NCBI RefSeq assembly: GCF_029873635.1
Contig: NC_080425.1
Coordinates: 40,799,390 to 40,863,389, forward strand
Length of the DNA: 64,000 nucleotides
Direction of reading: 5' to 3'
Origin: Malania oleifera
Taxonomy: Eukaryota > Streptophyta > Magnoliopsida > Santalales > Ximeniaceae
A program made the position numbers and the translations under genes. Each line of letters starts with the position of its first letter. Position 1 is the first letter of the stretch. The notes beneath the pieces were generated by a model. The model saw only the letters and a list, made by a program, of their open reading frames with translations, was not told the origin of the DNA and did not search any database. Positions 22,826 through 34,800 of the stretch are shown one piece after another.

Positions 22826-25386
22826 ATGCCTAAAACCAAGCATGTGGCTAACAAAGGTTCTTCTTCCAAACAAGACGATGCAAACGACCTTGACAAATGG
22901 TTGATGACTCCTCAAGCAAAACAAATCTATAGGAAACATCTTTGATCCACCGAACCCATTTTAGGTAAGGTTTTGTACCTTGAGTTCTTTTGAGATGAAT
23001 TTCCTAATATTTTACCAATGTTAAATGCTTTGGGATGGGAAAGATTCATAACGTATCAAGTTAGAGGAATGTATCCTAATCTAGTTAAGCTCTTCTATGC
23101 AAAAATGATAAAGGGAGAAATTGTGATCTCCACTCAGATTATGGATAAATTGTTTACTATCACTCCACAAACTTTAGCTGCTAGATTTGGAATTCAAAAC
23201 AGAGAATATGAATGCCCTTTGATTGGTACATCTTGGATAATGGAGCAAGGTTTTACTCCTAAGGAATTTCTGCCATTGATTATGAAAGAAGCTCCTATTT
23301 ATTTTGGTAATCCTTCGTTGTATCATTAGCTAAACCTTCAAACACAAATTCTATAGAAACTCATCACATACAATATTTTTCCAACGGTAGGATCACATGA
23401 TCATATTTCCTACATCGATTGTTTTTTGATGTGGTGTCAGCTCAAAAAAAAGAAACTTGATCTTCTTAGTCTTATTTTAAAATGGATGACCACAAGAGAA
23501 GAGGTTAGACGAGTTATTCTACCATCTGGAGGAGCGTTGAATAAAATTTTTGATCATTTAGGTGTTACCTCTTCATCCACCCTATTCATAATTTGTTCTC
23601 GCTATGATATGTTTTCATCTACCATGATTAAAAAAAATGGGATATGAACTGAAGGGGCCTACTACGGAATAGCCCTAAGATCTGGCTGTAGTGCATACGG
23701 ATAACAAAAAAACAATGATCTTGCATACTCGAGTTAAAAAAAAATTTGATCTTTCAAACCCGAATCAACATAAAAATTTGATCTTGCAAATCATAATTAC
23801 GTGATTAGGATCATACCTGCGAGATTTCTCTAGTTTGATCTCGAATCTGCAAGCACGAAGAGGAACTCCCGGATCTGCGAGACCGAAGAAGAACTCTTAA
23901 TGAAGACCAGGGATCTTCTACTGTATTCCTCGAACACGCGTTGCTCCTCAGAGAGTGGGCTCATCAACAGCGGCTAGAGTTTGCTTCTCATGAAGACGTC
24001 TGGCTCTGTGTGTGCATTTTTGACTTACCCTCGTGGCTAAATGAAGCGCGTGTACATAGGCTACAGCAAGGACCTCTGGGCAAATATGACTACGGCTTCC
24101 AACGTAATTAAGAATTCCTAATCTAACCCGAAGTAATCCTTAATTATGTTAATTACAATTCATACCACTAAATAATTATAATTGCACTCCCTGTCATATT
24201 CGAAATTAAATTTCGAGCTTCTATTATTAAATGCTTATTTATCTCCCCACGTAAAGATTACAGATGCCCATCAATTAAATTAAATTATTGACAATTTAAT
24301 TAATTGACATATTAATTCCTTGAGACCTTCCACTTAACTTATTTGATGTGTCGGATTCAAAATTCACTTGTAAGGTTTGACACAATCAAAACTTATAAGC
24401 TTCCTCAAGAGGGTATCATCAATCCCGATACCAGGACGTGGATTCCATCAATAATTAATGTTCACCATACACATAATTTCATTACCCAACTCGCTGAATT
24501 TATTAACCCATAAAGAACTCACTTTTTCTATGAATCAAAGTAATAAACACTACATGCACATGTCCAATAACCATATCAGGATTAAGAGCATAAGCACTCA
24601 TAATAATCATGAGGTATTAATTGTTTTATATAGTCAATATAAAAACAATAACCCCAAGATAGTCCTGTTCAATACACACAAAGTGTACTAGCACAAGGAG
24701 TTGGAACTATACCATTCCCCATAGTGAAGACATACCTATTAAAACCTTGTGCTACAGTCCTACCAATGGTGTATCCAATTCCATTTAAGACTGTGAACAA
24801 TAAACTTATAATCCATAAGAACTGATGATCTAATCTTCTGTGTGTAAGTCGTACTCTACACACTAGATCACCTACTATATAGAATAAAAGACACACATGC
24901 ATAATCATTAAGTAGATAATATCAGACAAACATTGTTCACAAAGATTCTCATTAAAATAGAATAATTGAAGTCATTAATAAACGATAAAACTGATTACAT
25001 AAAACATATCTTTCCGTATAAATCTCTAACATGAATGACATGACCAAAGTTGGCTTTTAAAGGGTAGACGTACACATAGACAAGCTCAGGAAGCTCAACA
25101 GGCTCTTGAATAACAGCAAGAGGCACAAACAGCAGATGATGCTCCATCATGGTTTATAGTATATCAACAGTAGCAAAAAGCTTTCTATGGTGAAGTGCAT
25201 GCTAATTTTAGTTCACTCTAGTCATGTTATAATTCTTTGGATCAGCGTATTGGACGCATTGAACAGTATATGGGAAGCTCTTCATCACGTGGCAAAGCTC
25301 CTATGGAAACATCTTCTGGTAATGGTGATGATGAAGATGCTGATAATGACAAAGGAACCGAATCAGATAGAGGAGATGAAGTTTAG
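22826..25386 (+). pseudogene. ORF3 of element C, split by a solo LTR
   Basis: ATG at 22826 begins MPKTKHVANKGSSSKQDD, parallel to the other two copies. The core reads NALGWERFITYQVRGMYPNL, WIMEQGFTPKEFLPLIM and YFGNPSLYH, then FLMWCQLKKKKLDL (23426-23647). Single-codon stops occur near 22945, 22992 and 23328. The frame is cut at 23649 by the solo LTR and resumes at 25032, where WLLKGRRTHRQ, PSWFIVYQQ, a short coiled coil (LDQRIGRIEQYMG) and an acidic tail ending DRGDEV follow, with TAG at 25384-25386. The layout matches A and B through to the acidic C-terminus, so the domain order is a family property. Confidence 0.83.
23650..25031 (-). mobile_element. Solo LTR of another retrotransposon
   Basis: The 1382-bp sequence runs TGAAGGGG...TCTAACA on the plus strand (TGTTAGAG...CCCCTTCA on the minus). 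It is flanked by tgaac (23645-23649) and tgaat (25032-25036). It has no PBS, polypurine tract or coding sequence, and removing it rejoins ORF3 of C. That is the pattern left by LTR-LTR recombination. Orientation is chosen from the TGTTAGAG start and is less certain than the boundaries. The family does not match the other LTRs here. Confidence 0.85.
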
Positions 25387-26201
25387 CTTTATTTCATTTC
25401 TCTTCTAAATGAACACCTTTGGGTTGTAATATTTGAGCTACTTTCAGCTCTTTACACTTTTTTTTTTCCTTTTTTTGGCTTATCCTGAACATGACATATT
25501 TGGATGCAACACTTTGCTTCACTCGAATATCTTTTGCATGATGCATGAAAACTTGATACATATTGAATATATTTTGGTTATTCAATGCTGAGTTGCAATG
25601 CATGTACCCTTTTTGTTGATGTCAAAAGGGGGAGAAATATGTGCAAAATGAGATTATGATATGTTGAGATATATTGACATGAAGAAATATGAGCAAAATG
25701 AGACATCTTGATATGTTGACATGTTTGAGAAATATTGAAATGTTGAATTTTTTTTTTTTGCCATATGAATGATATGTGTCATGGAGAAATATATATGCAA
25801 ATCTTATGATTGAGTTCATTGGAACATATATTCAAGGGGAGTTCCTATGGATAAGTATTGAAAAGCATGATATACATTGAAAATTTTGAATTCTTGGATG
25901 ATATGATTATTGAAAAGCATAATATACATTGAAAATTCTAAATGCTTGGATGATATGATTATTGAAAAGTATGATATACATTGAAAATTTTGAATGCTTG
26001 ATTGACATGAGTTATTCAAAAGCATGATATATATTGAAAATTCTCAATGCTTAAAATTACTTTGATATGAATGTTGAAAGCATGATATTCTGAACACGTG
26101 AAATATTATGATATGTGTGTATGACGTGTTAAGAGTATGCTTATTGAAAGGGGGAGCCTTTTAAGGCTTTCTTATTTTTGCTCTTTATTTGTCATCATCA
26201 A
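25387..26201 (+). other. 3' noncoding region of element C
   Basis: AT-rich untranslated sequence between ORF3 and the polypurine tract. It contains the 52-bp repeat array listed separately and AAATATTGA-type short repeats at 25630-25740. No other coding capacity was seen. Confidence 0.7.
25850..26080 (+). repeat. 52-bp tandem repeat in element C 3' region
   Basis: Units starting ATTGAAAAGCATGATATAC recur at 25857, 25909, 25961 and 26013, a regular 52-bp period, with a partial fifth unit. The last units recur in the duplicated copy from 58416. Confidence 0.85.
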
Positions 26202-26213
26202 AAAGGGGAGATT
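26202..26213 (+). promoter_or_regulatory. Polypurine tract of element C
   Basis: AAAAAGGGGAGA directly before the 3' LTR start TGTTGGCC at 26215. Confidence 0.85.
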
Positions 26214-26214
26214 G

Positions 26215-28163
26215 TTGGCCTAACAAGGCTTAATCTCGTTTTGATGATAACAAATCAAGGTTACTTAATATGTCTTTGTGAGTTTAAGTTTCAGGGCTTA
26301 AGTGAGTTTAAGATTTCAAGTGGATATGATTGAAGAGTCTAAATGGAAAATCACACTTAAGGCTAAGAGACATGATAAACATGAAGGTTCAAGTCATGTG
26401 AGGCATGAAGCTCGATGAAGCAATCCTTAAAGCTCAGAGACACATTGGAAGCTTCACAACATGAAAACTTAGGCACTAAGATAGGAAAACTATATGAAAG
26501 TCTCATGTAAATACTTCAAAACTCAATATTGATTGATTGAAGCTCCTAGGAAATGTCATTGGACTTAGATACCTGATTTTATTCATGAAAAATATTTTCT
26601 CAAAGTCCAAATTGAGTTTTCAAATATATAAAGTAAGTTTGGAACCAAAATTTATTGAAGGACAAGTTTTGCTAAAAGGTGGGCAACTGATGTTTATTCA
26701 TCAGGCGACTGTAGTGCTTCTGTGTTTGAAAATATTCAAACAGAATAGGCACAGGTGACTAACCTATCAGGCACATTCGACTAACCTCATTCTAACTTTC
26801 AGAATACACTGATTTTAAAAGAGCACAGGTGACTGACTCATCATGGACAGGCGACTGATGCGAGTGTTTAAACGTTAAATAGTGCTGATCTTATTTCCAA
26901 ATTTTGCGTGAATGGTTTCTAAATTGAGAGAAAATTAAAAGGAAAGATTTTGAAATCCTAGTGCACTATTTAAACGTATTATTCTCACACATTAGGGCAA
27001 GAACACTAATTGAGAAAAGCAAACGGCACGCACATACTTCTTTATACTCTTGTTTGACAGGCAACTGTTGTGTTCTTGATTGTTTCACCTCGAGAAACTG
27101 ATTTGATCTTCGAAAACACACATCTTTAATTAGTTTCGGTGATATAATTTGAGCTTCAACTTTCATATTGTTATTTTGAAGTATTATTTTTGAATCTAAC
27201 GTGTACTAACGTTCTCATTTGAGGAGCTTTTCTTTGTACAAGCAAGTTTTTGTTATTTGTTGTATTTTTGACAGTTCAGGGGATTGAATTGTTGCCTAAC
27301 GAGAGGGGATTCTCATTAGGGAGGCGAACTCCACCTTTGAGCGAGAGAGGTTGTAACTTCACCTAGTAACGAAGTTGGTAAAGGAAATCCTCACAGCAAG
27401 TTGCTTGGGGTAAGGACATAGGTTGCAGCCGAACCTTGTAAAAACAATGGTGTTCAGCTTCTTCTTCCCTACTTTTTTTATTTCCGTGAGTTATAAAGTG
27501 TGTGCATGATTTTATTTCTATAAGAACTTACTGAATATTATCTTGTGCTCAATATTAAATCTTGTTGAATATTTGAGGTTGAGCTAAATATTTTAAGAAT
27601 CTGTTGAAAAGAGGAATCTTGTTAAACATATTGAACTAACTGAACATGTTTTGTTTGAGATCAAATATATATTAGTTGTATGAGTAAAGCACTGATTTGA
27701 ACTTTCAGAAAAGCTTATAACTTTGAGTTAAAAGTAAATAATTTGAAGAATAACATTTTGTGAACATATTTTTTGAATGAAATATACGTGCTGAAGTTAA
27801 ACAAGTATGTTACAAAATCTGTTTTGAAAGAAAATACCCGTGCTGAAAGTTAGATCTTAACATTAATTTTTCATTGAGGCAAAAATCGAATCACTGAATA
27901 TTTCTTGAGTACATTGTTGTGAATCTTCTTGAATCAAATTAAAAGTTATAATACGAACAAGAGCTGAATGTGTTATCTCATATTATAAATTTAGTTTGTA
28001 TATTCATATCCATATCTAAAGGCTTGTGATTAACATAGTTCTGATTGCTGCATATATATATATATTGGAAGGTTGAATAGTTAAGGGTTAAAGTAAATAA
28101 ATTCCACGAATAATTTTTAAACAACCCAATTCACTCTCCTCTTAGGATTACATTCTAATTTCA
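26215..28163 (+). repeat. 3' LTR of element C
   Basis: A 1949-bp LTR from TGTTGGCCTAACAAGG to CTAATTTCA. It shares its ends and the conserved R/U5 block with the LTRs of A and B, but the middle has diverged. Its motif array (26680-26860) uses the forms CAGGCGACTG and CAGGTGACTG. A TATTTAAA box is at 26967-26974. Confidence 0.9.
26967..26974 (+). promoter_or_regulatory. TATA-like box of element C LTR
   Basis: TATTTAAA, about 110 bp downstream of the palindromic array, at the same relative place as in A and B. Confidence 0.5.
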
Positions 28164-29572
28164 AAACCTTATGTCAAGCACCCTTCCTTCTAATTAGCCC
28201 CTTTTTATATTTCTTTTTGAAGATTACTTTAAAATAGACACCATAACAATTATGTTTATATTTTATTATTCATATATAAAGCCACTATACAATAAAAGGA
28301 CTTTATAAAGGCCCCTTCTAAGCATAACAAAGCTCTTGATCACATAAAAGATGGTGCAGAAGGACTTGTGTGGGCCAAGTAGGTGCCTCATGCCAAGCAC
28401 CCCTATATTTTGCAGTCTTCACAAGTCCACTACACAAGCAGACTATGGGAGTTGATAAAGAGATCCTCCTTCCTCATGCAAATATTCCTTATTTTTTAAC
28501 TTTTAGGCTTGGGTTGTCCTTCCTTCAATGGCATCTTTAGCAAGGTCTAGTTGTAAAGAGAACCGAAAAAAGAGTGGAGCCTTGAGAGAAGAATGAGAAT
28601 AGAAAAGAAGGATGTATGCTTATTGGACATTGACTGGAAGTTGGAGACTACTAATTAGGAGGCTAGCATGCCATCTAATTTCCATATGATTGTCAGCTTT
28701 TGGATGACACTGAACCCATTGTGTAACTCTGATTACTAAAATTGTAAAAATTAAAGTACACTGATTAAATTTAAGTGACAAATTCAGTGACCACAGCTGT
28801 TTTTAGCCCCATAATTATTTTTTTTCCCATGAATTGAATTTATTTTTTTTATTCTTTCTCACATTTCTTAATAATTAAAGATGAAAATATAAATTTCTTA
28901 CCTTTTTTTTTTCTTCTTCATTTTTCTTGCTCTCTTCACTCGCAACTTAGTATGCATGTTGGGTCCACGAGCTATAGACAGGTGGCCTCTCTATGGGTGC
29001 CAACAACTTTCGAGTTGGTATTTAGAAGAGTGTATGGATGGTCACTCAACCCATATAGAACACCACTCCAACTAAAGAAATTTAATAGTACAAGAGTTGA
29101 GAGTGTGAGACTAAACCTTAACTACTAGTGCTTATGCTAATTAATTTGATGTCTAATAAACAAGAGCATATGAAATTATCAATTAATTTAAACATTAGTT
29201 GTTAGCAAATAGATGAATATCCATCGGATAAAATCTTAAATCCATCAACCCACTCATTTAGAAGCAAATTAAAAAAAAAAAAATTCAAAAACATATTTGA
29301 CTCCGTTAATATTAGGATTAGTTATGAATCAATTTAAAAAGTTTGAATTCGGTTCAGATTAACAGGTCTTTATCACTATTTTGCATTAAATCCAGTACAA
29401 AAAAAAAACCTGCATTGATAAAAAAATATACATTCACGTCCATAGTGCGAGTTCACCAAATCAAAAGGCCTAATGCCGCGAGTTCCACTCTAATAATCAA
29501 CTGCCAGCAAATTTGAGCCAGATATTGCAGCACTACAATATGAAAATCCAGATGAAAAACTTCATAATGCCA
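28164..29572. other. Host noncoding DNA flanking element C
   Basis: Up to 28631 it belongs to the duplicated segment; after that it is AT-rich single-copy-looking sequence. I see no coding frame, RNA gene or element ends. The expected 5' partner of the possible target duplication aaacc (28164-28168) is off-window. Confidence 0.5.
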
Positions 29573-29704
29573 CTAAACCACTAAAAAAAAAATGGCTGCT
29601 ACAAACACAAGGTACCAAATGATTGTCTGAGCTTTAGGCCAAACCTGAGGCTGAAGACTAGTTTTCTTCCTAGAATTAGGGTTTACCCAGAGGGATAAGA
29701 CTGC
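29573..29704 (-). CDS. Candidate last exon of an unidentified membrane-anchored protein
   Basis: On the minus strand a good splice acceptor (TTGCTTGTGCAG, ending at 29705) is followed by 43 codons in frame and a TAG at 29573-29575. The residues start AVLSLWVNPNSRKKTSLQ, continue QVWPKAQ, and end in a hydrophobic segment TIIWYLVFVAAIFFLVV right at the C-terminus, which looks like a tail anchor or last membrane helix. No transposon motif matches. The upstream exons would lie to the right, beyond the inserted elements, and I did not find them. It could be chance, but splice site, length in frame and hydrophobic end agree. Confidence 0.4.
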   Translation of the reverse strand, partial: AVLSLWVNPNSRKKTSLQPQVWPKAQTIIWYLVFVAAIFFLVV

Positions 29705-30539
29705 CTGCACAAGCAACAATTTCACCGTCAGCTAAAACCTCAGCCTACTATTAAAAAAAGAAATTAAAAATAAAAAATAAAAAAACCTGAGACAGATTCT
29801 GACAACTGATAGTGAGCAACCTAGTCATATTCCCAAAATTGAAACAAATTGAAAACTAGATTTAAGTTATTTCCTCGCATCAAACAACAATTAATTAGCA
29901 TACCATCTTTTAATCACAATAAAATATTTCATCGAGTTTGCAGTACCACTAATTTAATAAATCAAAAATAAGTAAAAACCTGAATATGTAAAAAAAAAAA
30001 AAATGTAAAAGGATACCAACTATAATATACTACAGCAAAAAAATGGGAATTACTAAATAAATTTCTTACTAATAATAGGTTTGCAGTTTCTCTTTAGCAC
30101 TCAAAAAGAACACTGATATTGTAAAATTTATATTTTTCCAAAAAAAAAAATTATCTAAACAATATTTTAAGCAACAAAAGTGAATTTTGGGTATGAAAGT
30201 GATTGTAAAAAGAAGAAAATTTTGGTTTTATGTTGTTGCTACAGTAGTTGACAGGCAAACAAACCAACAACTAAAAACTAGTGTAACAGAAACATATTGC
30301 TCCCACCTATTTCTTATTGTGACAAAAACAATAAAAAAATACAGAAAAAAAAAAAATTCAACTAATCTAAGTCAGGTTAGTAAAGAGCAGCGGGTTGCTG
30401 TAATTTCCAGCTGGCATAGTGCACTTGTAGTGAATGACCACAATGTAATTCTAGGTTTCTGTGATACCCTGCAGGGTGGTTGACTGTGAACTCTGGGTAA
30501 GCATCCCCTTGATGCCCAATTAATAAAGTTCTTTTGTTG
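29705..30539. other. Intergenic or intronic DNA
   Basis: AT-rich with several A-runs. A minus-strand frame at 30377-30610 is open but has no recognisable motif and no matching splice or start context. No element ends seen. Confidence 0.4.
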
Positions 30540-31080
30540 AAAAAAAAAAAATAGTCTAAACAAATACAGCAGTGAACACCACCAACTCCAATGGTATCCC
30601 ACCCATTCAAATATCCTCCAAGAATCGAATCTTATTACCATTACCCACTTTAATGCAAATAAGATGAAAGAAAAGACAAGTTCCAAGGGCTTGCATTGTA
30701 ACTCCCCGTTGTGTCCAACCCATTCCAATGAGTTTCATACCGGCTCTTAATTGATGCTATAAAAAGTACTCTTGAGGTAAACCTCATAACCACCTTCCAA
30801 TTAAAGAGGCTTTTAAGAAACCACATTGCCAAGCCCCAGTCCACCCTTGGGATTTAGGTCTCCTAACCACTTTCCCAATTAACATGGTTATCACCCTTAT
30901 CCTCCCCAACACCAAACCACAAGAAGTCTCCCATAATTTTCTCCAAGGTCCGAGCCAGCCTAGTAGAGATTCTAAAAAGAAATTAAAAATATATATAAAT
31001 GAGGCTATTAGAAAAGGAAGGGCTAATGAGAGTGATCCTACTACACAACTAAAGGTTAGCCCTCTTCCAACCCCCTAATC
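30540..31080 (-). pseudogene. LINE fragment (zinc-binding region after reverse transcriptase)
   Basis: The minus strand reads NHVNWESG, GLAMWFLKSLFNWKVVMRF, SIKSRYETHWNGLDT and GNGNKIRFLEDI across frames. These match the layout of the zf-RVT region found C-terminal to plant L1-type reverse transcriptases (VNWD, GGLGI, NxALLGKWLWRF, WDT, GDGxxIRFWED). It is short, broken and lacks the RT itself. It differs from the RTE-like LINEs at 31900-34983 and 50917-54688. Confidence 0.6.
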
Positions 31081-31377
31081 TCCTATCTACTCACTCAAAT
31101 CACCGGAAAAAGCAAAGCAAAGGATTACCCTCTAAAAGAAAGCCAACATATGACATAGGCCAACAAACAATATAAAATAAATATAAAAATTATTTTATGT
31201 TCTTTTTCATATATTTCAATATTACAAACTTCAGAAAAAGGTTCTAGTAAGAGTGATCAAGACTAGGAAAATAACACGTAGAATACATAGTGTAACCCTT
31301 ACGTAACAAGGAAACAAGGTGTTCAAATTGCTGCAATCCTAAGACCAGCTTATAATGAAAAAGGGAATACATGCTTA
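31081..31377. other. AT-rich noncoding DNA
   Basis: Nothing recognisable is seen up to the hAT element's target duplication. Confidence 0.4.
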
Positions 31378-31899
31378 TAGGGGTCCCCTGTACAAAAATT
31401 TCTGAACCAAAAACTAGACTAAAATCAAACCTTAGATTAGAATGGTTCGGTCTTTTGATTTCAGTGTCAGTTTTTGATTTTTATTAAAATCCATTTCCGA
31501 TTTCGGTTTCGGTTTCGGTTTCGGATTTAAGAGGAAACCGAACTGGAAAACCAAACAATTTATATTATTTTATAATTTCAAATTTTTATAATTGTATAAT
31601 AATTATACATTAACATTTTTAATATTTTTTATATTTTACGAATTTTCATTTTTATCAATTTCAAATTAAATTTTCTTTAATTTTAATTTACAAAAACATT
31701 GTTAATTGTCCAATAAAAAGAAATGGTCATAGTTGTTTGCTTATTATGTGAAATGGATGGGAGGAGAAAGGAGAGAATTTTTGCATTTCATACACTTGAG
31801 AAGGCTTCCATGTATTTTGTTTTTCCAATGCAAGATGGAGGGCTTATTATCATGAATTTTTACCAAATTCACCTAAGTCAAGAGAATAGATCAGGTCAA

Positions 31900-34800
31900 T
31901 ATAAAAGGGAGAAGGGTAATAAGTTAGCACAAAAAACTAAGATTAGATTAGCAACTTGAAATATAGGGACTCTTGTAGGAAAAAGTATGGAAATAGTGAA
32001 AGAAATGTTTAGAAGGAAAATTAACTTAATCTGTCTTCAAGAGATGAAATGGGTAATAGAGAAAGCTAGAGAAATTGAAAAAAATCAAGATTTAAACTTT
32101 CGTACACTGGTAAAGAGAAACATAAATGGGGTGGATATTATTGTTGACAAAGTCCTAAAAGATAGTGTAATAGATGTTAATCGAATAAGGGTTAGGATTA
32201 GGATCATTAAAATCAAGATAGCTTTAGAGATAGTGAACATCATTAGTGTGTATGCTCCCCAATTAGGTTTAGCAGAAAATCTTAAACGACAAATTTTGGA
32301 AGATATGGATCGTATTTATGATGTAAGGATTGTAAACTTATTCCACGTGAAGGTTTGGCTACACAACATATAGTCTTAGTATTAGATATACATATTAAAA
32401 AATGGAAGAGTAGCAGCATAAATTAATACAAGATGACTAGATGGTGGAACTTGAAGGGAGATAATATAGGAAAATTCAAAGATAAAATGAACAAAGAGTG
32501 TAATTGGATAGTGGAAGACAACAACAACAACAAAACAACAAAACCAAGCCTTAGTCCCAATAAGTGGGGTCGGCTATATGAATCCTTTTCCGCCAATTTA
32601 TGCGATCATGGACCATTTCTTTTGACAGATTCAAAGATATTAAATCCTTACTCACTATCTCCTCCCAAGTTATGAGTTATTTTAGGTCTACCCCTACCCC
32701 TTCTACTGCCCCCCACAGTAACTAAGTCACTCTTCCTCACAGATGCACTATAAGACCTACGTTGCAAATGTCCATACCATCTGAGTCGTCCTTCCCTTAT
32801 ATTATCTTCTATAGGAGCTACACCTAACTTACCACGAATATTTTCATTCCTTAATTTATCTTTCAATGTTATACCACTCATCCATCTAAGCATCCTCATC
32901 TCGGCAACTTTTACTTTTTGGATATTATGTTTCTTCGTTGCCCAACATTCTGATCCATATAGCATAGCTGGTCTTATAGCTGTCCTATAAAACTTCCCTT
33001 TCAATTTTAAGGGTATTCTGGATAGTAGAAGACAAGGTTGGTGAAAATACTGCTTGGAATAAAATGGTAAATTCTATCGTAAAAATAGCAAAATAGGTTT
33101 CAGGTGAGTTCAAAGGAAGATATTCGAGTAATATAGAAAGTTGGTAGTGGGATCAAGAAGTCCAAAATGCCGCTAAGACAAAAATAAATTAGTATAAAAT
33201 ATTGAAAAATTGTAGAAACATAGAAAATCTTGAAAAATATAAAGAATCAAGAAAAAATGCTAAAAATACTATTAGTGAAACTAAACATAAAGCTTATGAT
33301 ACTTTATATACTAAACTAGATACAAAAGGAGAAAAAGACATTTATAAGCTTGCTAGAGCTAGATAAAGGAAATGCAAAGATTTAGGAAATGTAAAACATA
33401 TAAAGGGACGAGAATGATAATGTCTTAATTAGATAAGAAGACAAAAAGAGAGGTGGCAGAGATACTTTGATAAGTTGTTTAATGAAAATCAAAATGAAAG
33501 ATTGAACTTGGAAATGACAAATGAGGAGAAGACTAAAAATAGGAGATTTATTAACAAATTACAGTCCTTGAAGATGTCATTGAAAAAATGAAATGAAAAG
33601 TGGAAAATCTATAGGACCAAATAAAATACCAATTGAAGTTTGGACATGTTTAGGAGATAAGGAATTATTTGGCTAATTAATCTATTCAGCATTATTATAT
33701 AAACCAAGAAAATGTCAAAAGAATGGAGGAAAAGTAATCATGGATTTAAGATTACAAGTCATACATTGAAATTATAGGAAATGGTAATTGAATATAGAAT
33801 AAAAATAGAAACAAAAATTTCAAAAAATCAACTAAGTTATATGCCTAGGAGATCAACAACAAAAGTTATTTATATTTTCAGAAGTTTAATGAAAAAGTTT
33901 AGGAAAAAGGACTTGCATATGGTTTTAATGACCTAGAGAAAGCTTATGATATAGTATCTAGGGAAGTTCTTTGGTGGGTCTTAGAAAAGAAAAGAGTTTG
34001 CAGTAGATATATGGAGGTAATTAAGGATATGTATGATAAGAGTAATGACTAACGTTAGGACTATACGAGGAGAACCTAAAGATTTTCCAATCATAGTAGG
34101 TATACATCAAGGTTCTCCTTTGATTCCTTATATTTTTACTTTAGTAATTCATGAACTAACAAGGAATATCCAAAATAAAATCCCTTGGTGTATGTTGTTT
34201 GCAGATGATATCGTGTTGATTGATGATAGCAAGAGCAGAGTGGAATCTAAGCTAGAACTTTGGAGAACCACATTAGAGTCTAAAGGTTTCAACATAAGTA
34301 GGAATAAGAGAGAATATATGAAATGTAATTTCAATAATGTAAGAAGTAGCAACAGAGAAAAGATTAGACTTGATAATCAAAAGATTAATAGCACTAATAG
34401 ATTTAGATATTTTGGATCTATTATACAAGCTGAAAGGGAAATTGAAGAAGATGTAGTACGTAGCATTAAAACAAGTTCAATAAAATGGAGTGTGACAGGT
34501 GTGTTGTGTAACCGTAGAATATTAAAGGATAGTTTTGTAAGATGGCTATAAGGCCAACTATGCTTTATGGTTCGAAATGTTGGGAGACTAAAAAACATGT
34601 ACAAAATATAAGTTGCTAAGACACGAATGTTAAGGTGGATAAGTGGAATAACATTAAAATATAAAGAAATGAGCAATACGCAATAATTTAAGCATAGCAC
34701 CAATTGAAAACAAGATAAGGGAGGGTCCGTTTAGATGGTTTAGAAATTTGAAACACAGGCCTAGTAGAGCTCCTGTGAAGAAGAGTGAGTTAATTATTGT

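Larger units (their letters stand above)
25958..28631 (+). repeat. Segmental duplication, copy 1
   Basis: This stretch covers the end of C's 3' region, its 3' LTR and 468 bp of host flank. It matches 58416-61130 in the same orientation, about 95% identical where I compared it. Because the host flank is included, the two copies come from a duplication of the region and not from two insertions. Confidence 0.88.

Noticed and set aside
30187..30728. Frames of 77-118 codons on both strands
   Set aside because: Low-complexity runs at their edges and no motif; the right part belongs to the LINE fragment at 30540-31080.
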